Source of the DNA: Silene latifolia
Taxonomy: Eukaryota > Streptophyta > Magnoliopsida > Caryophyllales > Caryophyllaceae
Length of the DNA stretch: 64,000 bases
Assembly (NCBI RefSeq): GCF_048544455.1
Contig: NC_133536.1
Coordinates: 38,768,652 to 38,832,651, forward strand
Direction of reading: 5' to 3'
Below, one piece after another: positions 10,948 to 21,282 of the stretch (within the stretch, counting starts at the first letter, position 1; each line of letters starts with the position of its first letter). The notes beneath the pieces were generated by a model. The model made no database searches. It saw only the letters and a list, made by a program, of their open reading frames with translations, and was not told where the DNA came from. The position numbers and the translations under genes are program-made.

Positions 10948-11652
10948 ATGATAGTCGGGATGGATTGGTTGGGAAAGTACAAAGCTAAGATAGACTGTTA
11001 TCAAAAGAAAGTGTCTTTGAGAGGTCCTAAGGGTGTTAGCGTGTCTTATCGTGGGTTTGTGGTCAAACCCAAAGTTAAGTTGATTGCAGCTGTGACCTTG
11101 AAGTATTATCTGAGGAAGGGATGCCCTTTGATCTTGTGCCATGTGAGAGATGACCGGATGGAGAGTCCAACAGTTGATCAGATACCAGTGGTGGGTGAGA
11201 TTACAGATATCTTTCCAGAGGAGATTCCGGGGTTGCCACCGAAGAGGGAGATAGATTTCACAGTTGAGTTGAAACCGGGGACGGGGCCAATCTCTAAGGC
11301 ACCATACCGGATGGGTCCTAAGGAGATGGAGGTACTCAAGAAACAGTTGGATGATCTGATAGAGAAGGGATATATTAGACCCAGTGTATCACCGTGGGGA
11401 GCACCAATTCTTTTTGTGAAGAAGAAAGATGGGAGCTTGAGGTTGTGCATAGACTACAGGGAGCTAAACCGAGTGACGGTGAAGAACAAGTATCCTTTAC
11501 CAAGGATAGATGACCTGCTTGATCAGTTGAGTGGTGCATCAGTCTTTTCCAAGATTGATTTGAGGTCGGGGTACCATCAGGTGATGATTAGAGAGGTGGA
11601 CATACCAAAGACAGCTTTCACGTCGAGTATGGCCATTATGAGTATGTGGTGA
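10948..11652 (+). pseudogene. Chromovirus RT, N-terminal half
   Basis: Begins with the end of the protease domain ([11 protein letters not shown]). It passes through [16 protein letters not shown] and [14 protein letters not shown] into the RT fingers and palm ([22 protein letters not shown]). An indel near 11620 shifts the frame just before the MPF(G/R)LSNAP block, which continues in the next segment. Confidence 0.87.
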
Positions 11653-12127
11653 TGCCTTTTCGGTTATCTAATGCACCAATTGTGTTTATGGATTTAATGA
11701 ACAGAATCTTTAGGCAGTTTTTGGACAAGTTTGTGGCGGTGTTTATCGATGACATCTTAGTCTATTCCAAGACTAAGGAGGAGCATGAGGAGCATCTGAG
11801 GATTCTGTTGCAGACTTTGAGGGAGCATGAGTTATATGCTAAGCTATCCAAGTGTGAGTTCTGGTTAGAGAGAGTTGCTTTTCTGGGGCATGTGATCTCT
11901 AAGGATGGGGTAGCTGTGGATCCGGCAAAGATTGAGGCAGTGACAAAGTGGGAAGCACCAAAGAATGTTGCTGAGATCAGGATTTCTTGGGTTTAGCTGG
12001 ATACTACAGACGGTTCGTGAAGGATTTCTCCAAGATTGCTAGACCTATGACAGTTTTGATGAGGAAAGAGAACAGGTTTCGTTAGGATGAGAGTTGTGAG
12101 ACGGCGTTCCAAACATTAAAGGAGCGT
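11646..12127 (+). pseudogene. Chromovirus RT, C-terminal half
   Basis: Carries the RT active site as FIDDILVYS and the FLGHVIS block. The ORF itself closes at 11996 after an indel near 11980. The coding sense continues in another frame ([17 protein letters not shown]) to an in-frame TAG at 12083-12085, where tryptophan is expected, and joins the next segment at 12128. Confidence 0.86.
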
Positions 12128-12967
12128 TTGATCACCGATCCTATCTTAGCATTGCCTGAAGGGATCGAGAACTTTGAGGTTTATACAAATGCCTCAAAGA
12201 ATGGGTTGGGATGTGTGTTGATGCAGAACGGTAAAGTGATTGCCTATGATTCTAGGCAATTGAAGCCTTATGAGGAGAACTATCCTACACACGATCTAGA
12301 GTTGGGTGCTGTGGTGTTTGCTCTCAAGATTTGGAGACATTACCTTTATGGGGCGACCTTTAAGGTATTTTCTGATCACAAGAGTCTCAAGTACATCTTC
12401 ACTCAAAAGGAGTTGAACATGAGACAGAGGAGGTGGATGGAGCTAATTGGCGATTATGACATGGATATTATCTACCATGAAGGGAAAGCCAATGTTGTTG
12501 CAGATGATTTAAGTAGGAAGAGTGTACATTCTTTGTGTACAGCTTTATCTTTGATGAGGTTGAGAGATGAGGTGGGAAAGTTTGGGATACATATGATGCA
12601 GAGAGGGGATGCCATGGGAGATTTGACAGTGCAGCCTGATCTTTATGATGATATTCGAGGTAAACAGGTGTTGGATCCTAAGATGGTTGAGTGGAGAGCT
12701 GGAGTAGAGAAAGGGACAGTGTCTCAATTCTCTATTCATTCAGATGGTAGTTTGAGGTTTGATGGTAAGTGGTGTGTCCCTAATGATGAGGAGCTGAAAA
12801 AGACAATCATGAAAGAGGCACATTGTACACCATATTCAGTACATCCAGGTGGTGACAAGCTATACAAGGATTTAAAGAGCACGTTCTGGTGGCCTGGGAT
12901 GAAGAAAGAAACAGCTGAGTTTGTGGCCCGCTGTTTGACATGCCGGAGAGTTAAAGGGGAACAATGA
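12128..12967 (+). pseudogene. Chromovirus RNase H and integrase zinc-binding domain
   Basis: RNase H comes first, with [10 protein letters not shown] where most relatives have Asp for the first Asn. It then has [18 protein letters not shown] and FSDHKSL. The integrase HHCC domain follows ([13 protein letters not shown] ... CLTC). The segment ends at a TGA (12965-12967) in place of an expected CGA, a CpG-type transition. The frame stays open on the far side. Confidence 0.88.
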
Positions 12968-13453
12968 CGACCACAGGGTAAGATTCAGTCTTTAGAGGTA
13001 CCTGAGTGGAAGTGGGAATCCATTTCTATAGATTTTATCGTGGGTTTGCCGAAGAGTCAACAGGGTAACAACATGATATGGGTAATAGTGGATCGAGTGA
13101 CCAAGTCAGCTCACTTTGTGCCAATGAAAGATACATGGACTAAGGCACAATTAGCTATGGCTTATCGGAAGAATGTGCTAAAGTTACATGGAGTCCCTAA
13201 GGACATAGTGTCTGACAGAGATGTGAGATTTATCTCAAAGTTTTGGAAAGAGTTGCAGGAATCTTTGGGCACAACGTTGAAGATGAGTACAGCATTTTAC
13301 CCTGTGACAGACGGTCAGACTGAGAGAACGATCAAGACTCTTGAGGATATGTTACGAGCTTGTGTATTGGCATGGCACCATTTGAGGCCTTATATGGGAG
13401 GAGATGTAGGAGTCCGATTTGTTGGGACGACAGTGCTGAGGCAGTGTTTCTAG
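12968..13453 (+). pseudogene. Chromovirus integrase catalytic core
   Basis: Continues the same frame after the TGA. It shows the catalytic series: Asp in VDRVTKSAHF, Asp in VSDRDVRF and Glu in DGQTERTIKTLED. After MLRAC the frame is lost. Relatives have about 25-30 more residues here before the next block, so a deletion of roughly 80 bp around 13365 removed them and shifted the frame. Confidence 0.85.
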
Positions 13454-13725
13454 GACCAGAGATGGTACATGAGATGGTTGAGCAGATTAAGATGATCAGG
13501 GAAAGGATGAGAGCGGCTCAGGATAGGCAAAAGAGTTATGCAGATCTACATCGCCGGGATATAGAGTTTCAGGTTGGGGACAAGGTTCTTCTGAAAGTGT
13601 CTCCTATGCGTGGGGTTATGAGATTTGGGAAGAAAGGCAAGCTGAGTCAGAATTTCATAGGGCCTTATGAGATCTTAGAGCGGGTTGGAGAGGTTGCTTA
13701 TCGTTTGGCTTACCAGCTGCGTTAG
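13365..13725 (+). pseudogene. Chromovirus integrase C-terminal part
   Basis: Starts inside the deletion junction with GMAPFEALYGRRCRSP, the usual block after the integrase core. It runs through YADLHRRDIEFQVGDKVLLKV to the end of the integrase GPY/F region (FIGPYEILERVGEVAYRL). A one-base loss near 13708 ends the frame early. Confidence 0.85.
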
Positions 13726-13730
13726 AGAGG

Positions 13731-14015
13731 GTGCATAATGTGTTTCATATATCTCAGCTGCAGAAGTATATGAGTGATCCGTCACATGTGTTAGAGGCAG
13801 AGAGCTTAGAGCTAGATGAGTCCTTGTCATACCTTAAGGTTCCTAAGCATATTATTGACCGGAAGGTTAGGAAGACTAGGAGTGGAGAGACAGTTTTGCT
13901 CAAAATTCGTTGGTCTAACCACGAGACTGAGGAAGCTACATGGGAGGCAGATGAGGCTATGAGAGAGCGTTACCCTTTCCTTTTTGATCAGGTATGTATG
14001 GTTACGGGGACGTAA
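13731..14015 (+). pseudogene. Chromovirus integrase tail with chromodomain
   Basis: Begins MHNVFHISQLQKY, the normal continuation of integrase. Codons about 40-90 form a chromodomain (IIDRKVRKTRSGETVLLKIRW then HETEEATWEADEAMRERYP). In chromoviruses this domain is thought to guide integration to marked chromatin. The stop at 14013-14015 looks like the natural end of pol. Confidence 0.88.
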
Positions 14016-14249
14016 CCTTGTTTCTTTTAGGGGGGTAGGAGATGATCGCAAAGAGTTTTTAGGAGTTTTTATATCTTTTTGGTGTTGTGTCGGTATGGTT
14101 ACTAATGGTTTGACTCGGGTTGAGTTTGGTTAGTGGCATGTTTTTATGTTGAGTTTTGTTTTGGTTGTTGTGTCGGGAGCATAGTAACATGTCTTTGTTT
14201 TGTTGTGGCTTAAACTTCGGAGACGAAGTTATTTTTAAGGAGGGAAGAC
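14016..14249 (+). other. Chromovirus 3' UTR and polypurine tract
   Basis: Short non-coding stretch. The polypurine tract AAGGAGGGAAGAC lies at 14237-14249, directly before the TGTAATAC LTR start. Confidence 0.8.
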
Positions 14250-14941
14250 TGTAATACTACGGTTTTATGAGTCTCTGGGTACTCTATCAAGTGGGCCTCA
14301 CTCTGTCGAGTAAGGTTGTTTTGCGATTTAAAATAGTTTTTGACCTGTTGGGTACTCGATCGAGTAGCCTTGATACTCGATCGAGTAGGCGGCACTCGAT
14401 CGAGTACGTCAGTTACTCGATCGAGTAGCTGGTTTACGGGGGGATGATTTGTCGGGTTTTGTTAATAATGCGAATTAATATTTAAACACTTCCGTCACTT
14501 TCATAATACACTTTTACAAACCTAATTACTTTCAAAAGAGAAATCAATCTACGTACTTCGCATTCATCACATTATTGGCAAATCCTGGAGCTTGGAGGGT
14601 CGGAATTCACCTTTCTTTACATCTTTGTGATCCTTGCGTCGAGGGTAAGATCTACGTACTGTTTTTATGGTATTTTGTTAAAGTTAGTTAAACCCTAATT
14701 TGGGGATTTGGGGGTTTTGTTGTCTTTCTTGATTGGTAGTAATTGTGTGATCATATGTTAGGCGGAGGATTAGTAGAAGAGGCCTTTTGATAACAGCTAC
14801 TGAGATCGTCTGATTGTATTGCATTCCAGGTAGGGTTTCCCTACTCGGTATTAGTCCCATAATGTGTTGGTGGTGATTTGTGATTGTTGATTGTTATCAT
14901 ACGAGTATTAAGACGGTTTTTGGTTTTGATTGCTGTTTGGT
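14250..14941 (+). repeat. Chromovirus 3' LTR, proximal part
   Basis: Begins TGTAATACTACGG and is cut at 14941 by the Athila LTR. Near its start (14281-14432) are six more copies of the ACTCGATCGAGT palindrome, the first two degenerate and four perfect. It is the same motif as in the leader. Confidence 0.85.
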
Positions 14942-15165
14942 TGATATAGGATCCTTTTGCACCACTTTTCCCCTCTATTTTCATGCTTTCCGACTCCAAT
15001 TGAGTCGGTTTTATACGTCCTTTCTTGTATTTTGTGTCCCGATTCCCGTTACTATGACATTGTGGCATCCTTGCAGAAATTGAGGCGGGAACGGGAGAAA
15101 TGAAGCGAAGAAGACGGGTTGACTAAACTATGTATGGAAGAAGGAGAAAATGAAGCTGAGGAGTA

Positions 15166-15423
15166 TTCCCAGCCGGTAGGCCGGCAGCCGGTCAGCCGGC
15201 TGGGAACACCAAATGTATACAATTCAAGTCCAAATCAAGCAAAGAGGATTCCCAGCCGGTGGCCCGGCAGTCGGCCAGCCGGCTGGGAGAACAAATGAGC
15301 TGAAAATATTAAGGAAGTTACAGAAACTTCCCAGCCGGTCATAAGGCCGGCAGCCGACCAGCCGGCTGGGAATTCCCCTAAAGCCCAGAAGTCAAGATTG
15401 AAGTCAACGTGCCCCCAGCCGGT
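15166..15423. repeat. Array of CCAGCCGG/CCGGCTGG palindromic units in Athila LTR
   Basis: Units at 15166-15206, 15249-15288 and 15328-15372, each starting TTCCCAGCCGG and ending near CCGGCTGGGA, with GC-rich middles of repeated CCGGC. A fourth unit begins at 15412 and is split by Tat-A, continuing at 51202-51230. A fifth lies at 51273-51315. The surrounding LTR is AT-rich. Confidence 0.9.
15419..15423. repeat. Target-site duplication of Tat-A, left copy
   Basis: CCGGT, repeated at 51197-51201 on the other side of Tat-A. Confidence 0.92.
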
Positions 15424-15712
15424 TGTGGACATGGCCCACCTGCATGCCCACCTCGATCCGTGAACGCACAGCGGTCTTTTTGAAAGCCACGCTCGGCGGT
15501 GTTAAAAATGCTTTCGACCGGATCGTTTTAGATCGGTCGGTTTCGTCTCGGTAAGGGTCTCGAAACGATTAGAGATGTTCGAAGTCGCCACCAAGCATTT
15601 GCGGGATGCCTGGAACCCATTCGAAATCCACTTTATACCTCGGTCAAATCGAAGCACAAAGCAACGTTTGACATAGGTACTAAAGATAAGGAAATCGTCC
15701 CTCTTTATCATC

Positions 15713-15717
15713 CTATC
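15713..15717. repeat. Target-site duplication of the solo LTR, left copy
   Basis: CTATC, repeated at 17230-17234. The uninterrupted LTR copy at about 49030 has this sequence once. Confidence 0.9.
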
Positions 15718-17229
15718 TGATGTGTGTCTTTTATATGATATTTTACACCCTATTTTACACGCATTTCAGAGCTCAATTATGTAGTTTTAAGCTACTATTT
15801 TCCCCATTTCGTCTACTTTCGTATTTTTATGTAATATTGCAGATTTATGCGGAAATGAGTAGATATTGAGCTAAATCCGTCCCCGAGTATCTTGCATTGC
15901 ATTTGACGTGAAGTATTTACTTAAGGAACAAGCTTGGTGCGCATTTCGAGGCCTGAAAGACACTTTTATGAAGAATTAGAAGCGGACTATCAGCTAAAGC
16001 AGTCGATCGACTGACCTTCATGGTCGATTGACCAACCCAGGACTTACAGAAGCTACTGTACACAGCAGACCAGTCGATCGACCGGCTGCTATGGTCGATC
16101 GACCATACCGTTAATTCTGACGTGAATTAATAGAACGAGATTTCCAAAGCCCATTGTGTATTAGATTTAGGAATAAGTGTTACGTTATATTCCTATATAA
16201 CGTAACCTGACATTATTCAGTTTTTTAATCAAGTCTTTTATCAGAAAACCTTAGGGAAATATTAGGGTTTGCATTGTTTAATTATTCAATACAGTCGGAT
16301 TATTGCTTTGTTTTCTTTCGTACTTTCGGTTTCCTCCTATTCCATTCAGTATTCTTCTGCTCTTATTTCAGTTTTATTACTCTACTTGTTCATAGATATA
16401 CAATTGCTAGATTAGTTTCCCAAAGCCGAAATTATCGTTTTATGTTATTTGTCTGTTTAATTATTTCAATCATGAATTCAGTAGTTTTATTCCATAATCT
16501 TATTGTTGTTTTCGTCGTAGGCATGAGTAGCTAAATACCCTGTGCTAGGATATAGGGAATCTGTAGTATAGGCGGCAATAGAATAAGAGACCTGAAGTCG
16601 CGCCACGGTCGATCGACTGGCCTACCTGATCGATCGACTGACCACGTGAGTTTAGCTTCGTTTTAATTAATTAAATTGCTATGTTTGACGAATCGAGTGC
16701 ATGCGACTAGTTGAATGCCTAGGGCTTGACCGACCCAATAAAGATCGAAAGATAGGGAAGGGAGGTAGCCTACCTAATTAAGACAACTAAATTAATAAGA
16801 TCGAGAGATGAGTTAATTTAGCCTTTTTAGTCACTTTTCAGGACGAAAGTTAGTATTAGTGATATTAGGGATCTGTAGCGAGATCGAAAGATGCTACCTG
16901 TAAGAATGGACCGAGAGGAATTCTTATTTTCCCATCTCACGTGTTTATTTTAGACCTACCTAGTTTACTGCCGCCGAAACTATAGTGAACCGACCATCTT
17001 AGCACCCTCTTAATATTTGTTTTCATCCGTTTGTTTAGTTTACATTTCTTTTATTGTCTTTAGCTAAAGACCAAATAAAATCAAACCCCCACACACCGTT
17101 ACTTTTAGACTTAAATGAGACAACTATCAATTGCATCGCCTCTCTGTGGTTCGACCCTGACTGCCACTAGCTATAGTAGTAGTTTGGACTTATAAATTTT
17201 ATCTTTGGTGCACACAACGACAGGCATCA
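15718..17229 (+). mobile_element. Solo LTR, probably Athila-related
   Basis: 1512 bp from TGATGTGTGTC to GGCATCA, flanked by CTATC on both sides and absent from the other Tat-A LTR. There is no internal region, so it is the product of LTR-LTR recombination. The TGAT start, the ending and the overall style resemble Athila LTRs, but the family is not certain. It contains clustered GTCGATCGAC palindromes (about 16000-16105 and 16606-16642). Orientation is inferred from the likely TATA (CTATATAA near 16193). Confidence 0.88.
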
Positions 17230-19392
17230 CTATCTCTAGAATGACTCTCGTAAGCCCTGGATAAGGTCGTCTACTATCCAAAGTTTCTGAGTAAGAGGTG
17301 AAGGTACGTATTGGGAAGCCCTTTAATCAGACACCCATTCCCGCCCGCGTTAGCGGCCTCTACTGATCGATCTTGGTTGGTTGAATGCAAAAGTTGATAA
17401 AACGGTTTAAATGCATGAATGCGCATCCAATAATTTAAACCTAACATGTGAGAGCTTTCTAAGTCGGTTGATTTAATCCAAGTATCAAGTATAAGATGTC
17501 GAGTTGGATTAATGATTGATTTTCATGCAAGCCGGAAATTAAACATCCATTTACCGTATTAGGTTTAGGGTGCATAACAAGATCCATTTGTCTTAGTAAG
17601 GCATTTCGCAAATATGGTTTTGAATAGTCATCTGATCCGTCCTATATCCGGGCTAACCGGAGTCGGGATCGTCCTAGACTAATGCTGGAAGGGAACAGAC
17701 CCTGTATCAGGTGGCTATATGAGGTGCGAGCCAGCCGGCGATACAAAGGGCCTCCCTCTGGTTTTGAAAATGAGAAATGGAGGGACTGTTTAGGCGCGGG
17801 TTAATTCACAGTTTATGTACCGTGTTCTGACCTTTTAGAAAACGTTATAAAACATATTGAAAATGGGTGTTTAAACCCGGTTTGATTTGAAGGGGTCGTT
17901 TAGACCGCATTTGTTGATTTGAAGAACTAGACTCGAATAATCATCATTATTTGGATAATATTCGGTGTCGGGTTCGATTTGACAAACTTGACATGAACAG
18001 TTTTGAAAGTAATTATGGACTAATTTCCTTAAGTCCATTTGAATGTTATTAGTCGATACTCATCATTGTACCCGGGTTAAAATCCGGCATGGTATGTGGA
18101 ACCAAGGATGACTTTGTGTTGGGGACTAATATGTTTGTTTGAAAAATGTAAAGAAATGAAATAAAAGGTTTTAAAATACCTTTTAAATGTCATTAACCAA
18201 ATATTATCACCGAAACACGGATTTAACCGTCATGGTATGAGGAACCAAGGGTGAAAAATGTTTTATGGTTAAAACAAATGACATAAAATAAAGAGGGTTC
18301 GAAAGTATTTGGAATGGTAAAAACCGATTACAAATATGAAAATGAATTAAAGGGAAATGACGAGAACAAATACGGTTGATTTTTGGTCTGAACACTCCAT
18401 TTAGGCGCGGGTAAGTTGGCGACCTAAGGGGCTTCTGCCTCAGACCAAAAATCAGTTTTGGCTCGTTTATTCCATGTTTTGGTTCATGTTATGCACGTTT
18501 TAGCATGTTATAGTCATGAAACAAATGAAAACATAATAAAAGAGGATTTTTATACCCTCATACTTACAAGTTTGGTTATGGCGAGTGACCGACGTAAGTG
18601 TAACAACTCGTTTGATCGGAAAAAACTCGGTTTAAAACCGTTTTGGTAAGTAAAAAGAGTGTTTTGATGTTAGTGATGGTGTAGTGGTCGAAGTGGTCGG
18701 TCAAGTGATTTAATGCACGATGACGGTACCAAACAATGTGTAAGGCTCGTGTTTACGATCGGTAGGTCGTAAATACGCGTCGAGTTGTGACTTAAGAAGT
18801 CGAGTCGAGAATTTTAAGTTAGAAAAGAGGGGGCGGACACTTGCGTAACTCTCAAATGGGTGGCATTTGAGGGATATTTATAGGGAAATGAGTTGTTGTG
18901 TGAGTTTTGAGCGACGTGGCCACTTGGGCTGCTCAAAGAGGCGCGAGCCATGTCGCGGTTCTTCGAGTTGTGTTGTCACTTTCACAACAAACACAATCAT
19001 GATTTGTTCTATCCTAGGTTTTGTAGTCACATGTATGGTACTTGACCAACATGAATCCGGGAAAACTTAAGGTAGAAGGTTTGAAATGTTTTGTTTTTGG
19101 TGGTTGACTCGATTTGACTCGTTGTTGGAGTCGGGATTTGAATTTTTGAGTCGGTTTTTGGTCCGGTGTCGGTTTTGACTCTAGTTAGTGTCATTGCGAC
19201 CCCGTCATCGTGCTATAAACACTCCAGGTATTTTTGAAATGTTTTAAAATGTTTTATTTTCAAAATCGTTTTATGTTTTCCGACGTAAAGTTGTACACAA
19301 ACTGTCGATCAAACGCCGCGATTCCAAAATATGTTGTAGTCCGATAATCATGGGGTGTTTGTTGAAGTCTCAGCAGATACTGGGTATCTAAA

Positions 19393-19405
19393 GAGCCCCC
19401 ACTTT
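19393..19405 (-). other. Polypurine tract of Tat-A
   Basis: AAAGTGGGGGCTC on the minus strand, abutting the 3' LTR. The identical sequence abuts the 3' LTR of Tat-B at 38381-38393. Confidence 0.88.
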
Positions 19406-19637
19406 GACTGAGCTTTGGACAGGGCGAAAGTCAAAGTAGAGCCCCCAGGTCAATCGAAGATTACAACCTGGAGACCCAAGCGACTTCGAGGCGGCTCGAC
19501 AGGATTCGGGCCAAGGACCTGCCGTCGGGAAGGGCGACGCCAAGGCGACTCGAGGGTACGAGCCAGGGACCTGTCGTCGGGAACAGTTTAGAGTCTGTCG
19601 ACTATCCGTGCGGGTCGTTTAAAGTCCATTAGACTAC
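19406..19637. other. Tat-A 3' region next to the polypurine tract
   Basis: No gene. A second G-tract (GGGGGCTCTA on the minus strand) lies near 19440. A short direct repeat ending GACCTGCCGTCGGGAA or GACCTGTCGTCGGGAA occurs twice (about 19490-19585). A related stretch lies in Tat-B at 38330-38393. Confidence 0.65.
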
Positions 19638-20310
19638 GTACAAAGGCTCGCCGGCCATAGGAAGGAGTCATACCTGAGGCATCTTCGGGTATGTCCTTGC
19701 TTGTTTGAGGACAAAGGCTCGCCAGCCATTGTAAGGAAATGTACCCGAGGCATCTTCGGGATCTGTCCTTGAGTGTTTGCGGACAAAGGCTCTCTAGCCA
19801 TTGTAAGGAAATGTACCCGAGGCATCTTCGGGATCTGTCCTTGGATGGTTGCGGACAAAGGCTCGCCAGCCATGATAAGGAAATGTACCCGAGGCATCTT
19901 CGGGATCTGTCCTTGAATGGTTGCGGACAAAGGCTCGCCAGCCATGATAAAGAAATGTACACGAGGCATCTTCGGGATCTGTCCTTGAAAGGTTGCAGAC
20001 AAAGGCTCGCCAGTTGTGATAAGGAAATGTACCCGAGGCATCTTCCGGATCTGTCCTTGAAAGGTTGTGGACAAAGGCTCACCAGCCATGATAAGGAAAT
20101 GTACCCGAGGCATCTTCGGGATCTGTCCTTGAAAGGTTGCGGACAAAGGCTCGCCAGCCATGATAAGGAAATGTACCCGAGGCATCTTCGGGATCTGTCC
20201 TTGGATGTTTGCGGACAAAGGCTCGCCAGCTGTGGTAAGGAAATGTACCCGAGGCATCTTCGGGATCTGTCCTTGAAAGGTTGCGGACAAAGGCTCGCCA
20301 GCTGTGAGGC
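19638..20310. repeat. 72-bp tandem repeat, about 9.3 copies
   Basis: Unit starts fall at 19638, 19709, 19781, 19853, 19925, 19997, 20069, 20141, 20213 and 20285 (the last is partial). Each unit has a short hairpin, CCCGA with TCGGG around GGCATCT, and a GCTCGCCAGCC block. Because 72 is a multiple of three, several frames on both strands stay open through the array. That openness is not evidence of a protein. Confidence 0.95.
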
Positions 20311-20339
20311 GGTCGATTAACGGACCGTGAGAATAGCCG

Positions 20340-21010
20340 CGTCAAAAGGGCTTGTTTGAAGGTAGCGAACTCGCGATGCCGCTGTGGAAATAGTGACTTT
20401 GAATTTTCACTATCACTGTTTTTGAAATGAGCGGGTTCCGCGGGGAAGCCCCCTGCTTGTATTTGATGGAATAGTGAATTTGGGATATTCGCTGCTCGTT
20501 GTTCTTCTTTGATTTTGAAGTGGCGGTTTCGATCGCCATCTATTTGAATTCTGAAGGAAATAACAAATTTTAAATCTGCCATTACGTTTGAAGTGACGGT
20601 TTACGTGCCGCCGTTGATATTTGATGAAAATAGTGAATTTGGAATCTTCACTATTGATTGAAGTGACGGTTTATGTGCAGCCGTTGACATTTGAAAGAAA
20701 TAGTGCATTTGGAATCTTCACTAATGATTGAATTGACGGTTTATGTGCCGCCGTTGAAATGTGTGGCGAAAATAGTGGAATTCAATTTCCAGCTATTATT
20801 TTGAAAATGACGGTTTTAATTGCCGTTGCTTGAAAATTTGAAGAAATAGCGAATTTTGAATATTCACTATTATTTTTGAATTTTTTTGAAGGAAAATAGT
20901 GAATTTCGATTTCACCATTATTTTTTAAATTGGCGGTTTTGATCGCCGCTTGGTTGAAATTTTCGAAAATAGCGAATTTAAATTTTCACTATTTGTTTTT
21001 GTTTTTGATA
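20340..21010. repeat. Diverged hairpin-rich repeats
   Basis: About eight degenerate units of roughly 70-85 bp. Each pairs an AATAGTGAAT/TTCACTATT inverted repeat with a second one of the type GACGGTTT...GCCGCCGTT or GGCGGTTTTGATCGCCG. Sequence is poorly conserved between units, but the alternation of the two hairpins is clear. Confidence 0.8.
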
Positions 21011-21282
21011 AAATGACGACCTTTAATATCGACAATGAAAATCCGATTTTTGTTATGTGGAAATTGGGCCAAAGCCCAAAATTCGCTGAAAGAGTAAGGG
21101 ACGCCTGATTGAGGCGCGAGCCACCTGGCGAACCAAAAGGGCTTCCCTTTTTTCTGTAAAAAGACGCGAGGTTGGACTGCATCCCATTCACCATTTCGTC
21201 TTCTTCATTTTTCGACAAAAAACAAGCCAAAATCGCCATTGTTGGTCCTTCTAGCTCGCTTGAATTCGTGCCATTATCAACA

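Larger units (their letters stand above)
8150..14941 (+). mobile_element. Tekay-like chromovirus (Ty3-gypsy), interrupted at both LTRs
   Basis: The order is 5' LTR remnant, tRNA-iMet primer site, leader, gag, protease, RT, RNase H, integrase with C-terminal chromodomain, polypurine tract and 3' LTR start. The chromodomain and the TGTAATACTACGG LTR start support a chromovirus of Tekay type. The 5' LTR keeps only its distal part, because Copia-1 inserted in it. The 3' LTR keeps only its proximal part, because Athila inserted in it. The coding region has about six frameshifts, one larger deletion and two nonsense codons. It is among the oldest layers here. Confidence 0.9.
14942..15423 (+). repeat. 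Athila 5' LTR, first part
   Basis: Starts TGATATAGGATCC at the junction with the chromovirus LTR. It ends at the CCGGT target duplication of Tat-A. The boundary at 14942 is inferred from the TG start and from loss of chromovirus-like sequence, so it may be off by a few bases. Confidence 0.78.
15424..19392 (-). repeat. Tat-A 3' LTR, interrupted by a solo LTR
   Basis: Matches 48745-51196 throughout. Without the solo LTR and one copy of its duplication (15718-17234) it is 2452 bp, the same as the 5' LTR. Its inner end reads TTTAGATACCC on the minus strand instead of TGTAGATACCC. A minus-strand TATAAATA lies at 18875-18882. Confidence 0.93.

Noticed and set aside
15718..17229. Considered as a separate full retrotransposon
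   Set aside because: Length, single LTR-like content and exact duplication show a solo LTR. There is no primer site, gag or pol.
19588..20582. Several overlapping repetitive ORFs of 160-220 codons on both strands
   Set aside because: They are a by-product of the 72-bp tandem repeat, whose period is a multiple of three. The same blocks are open on both strands.
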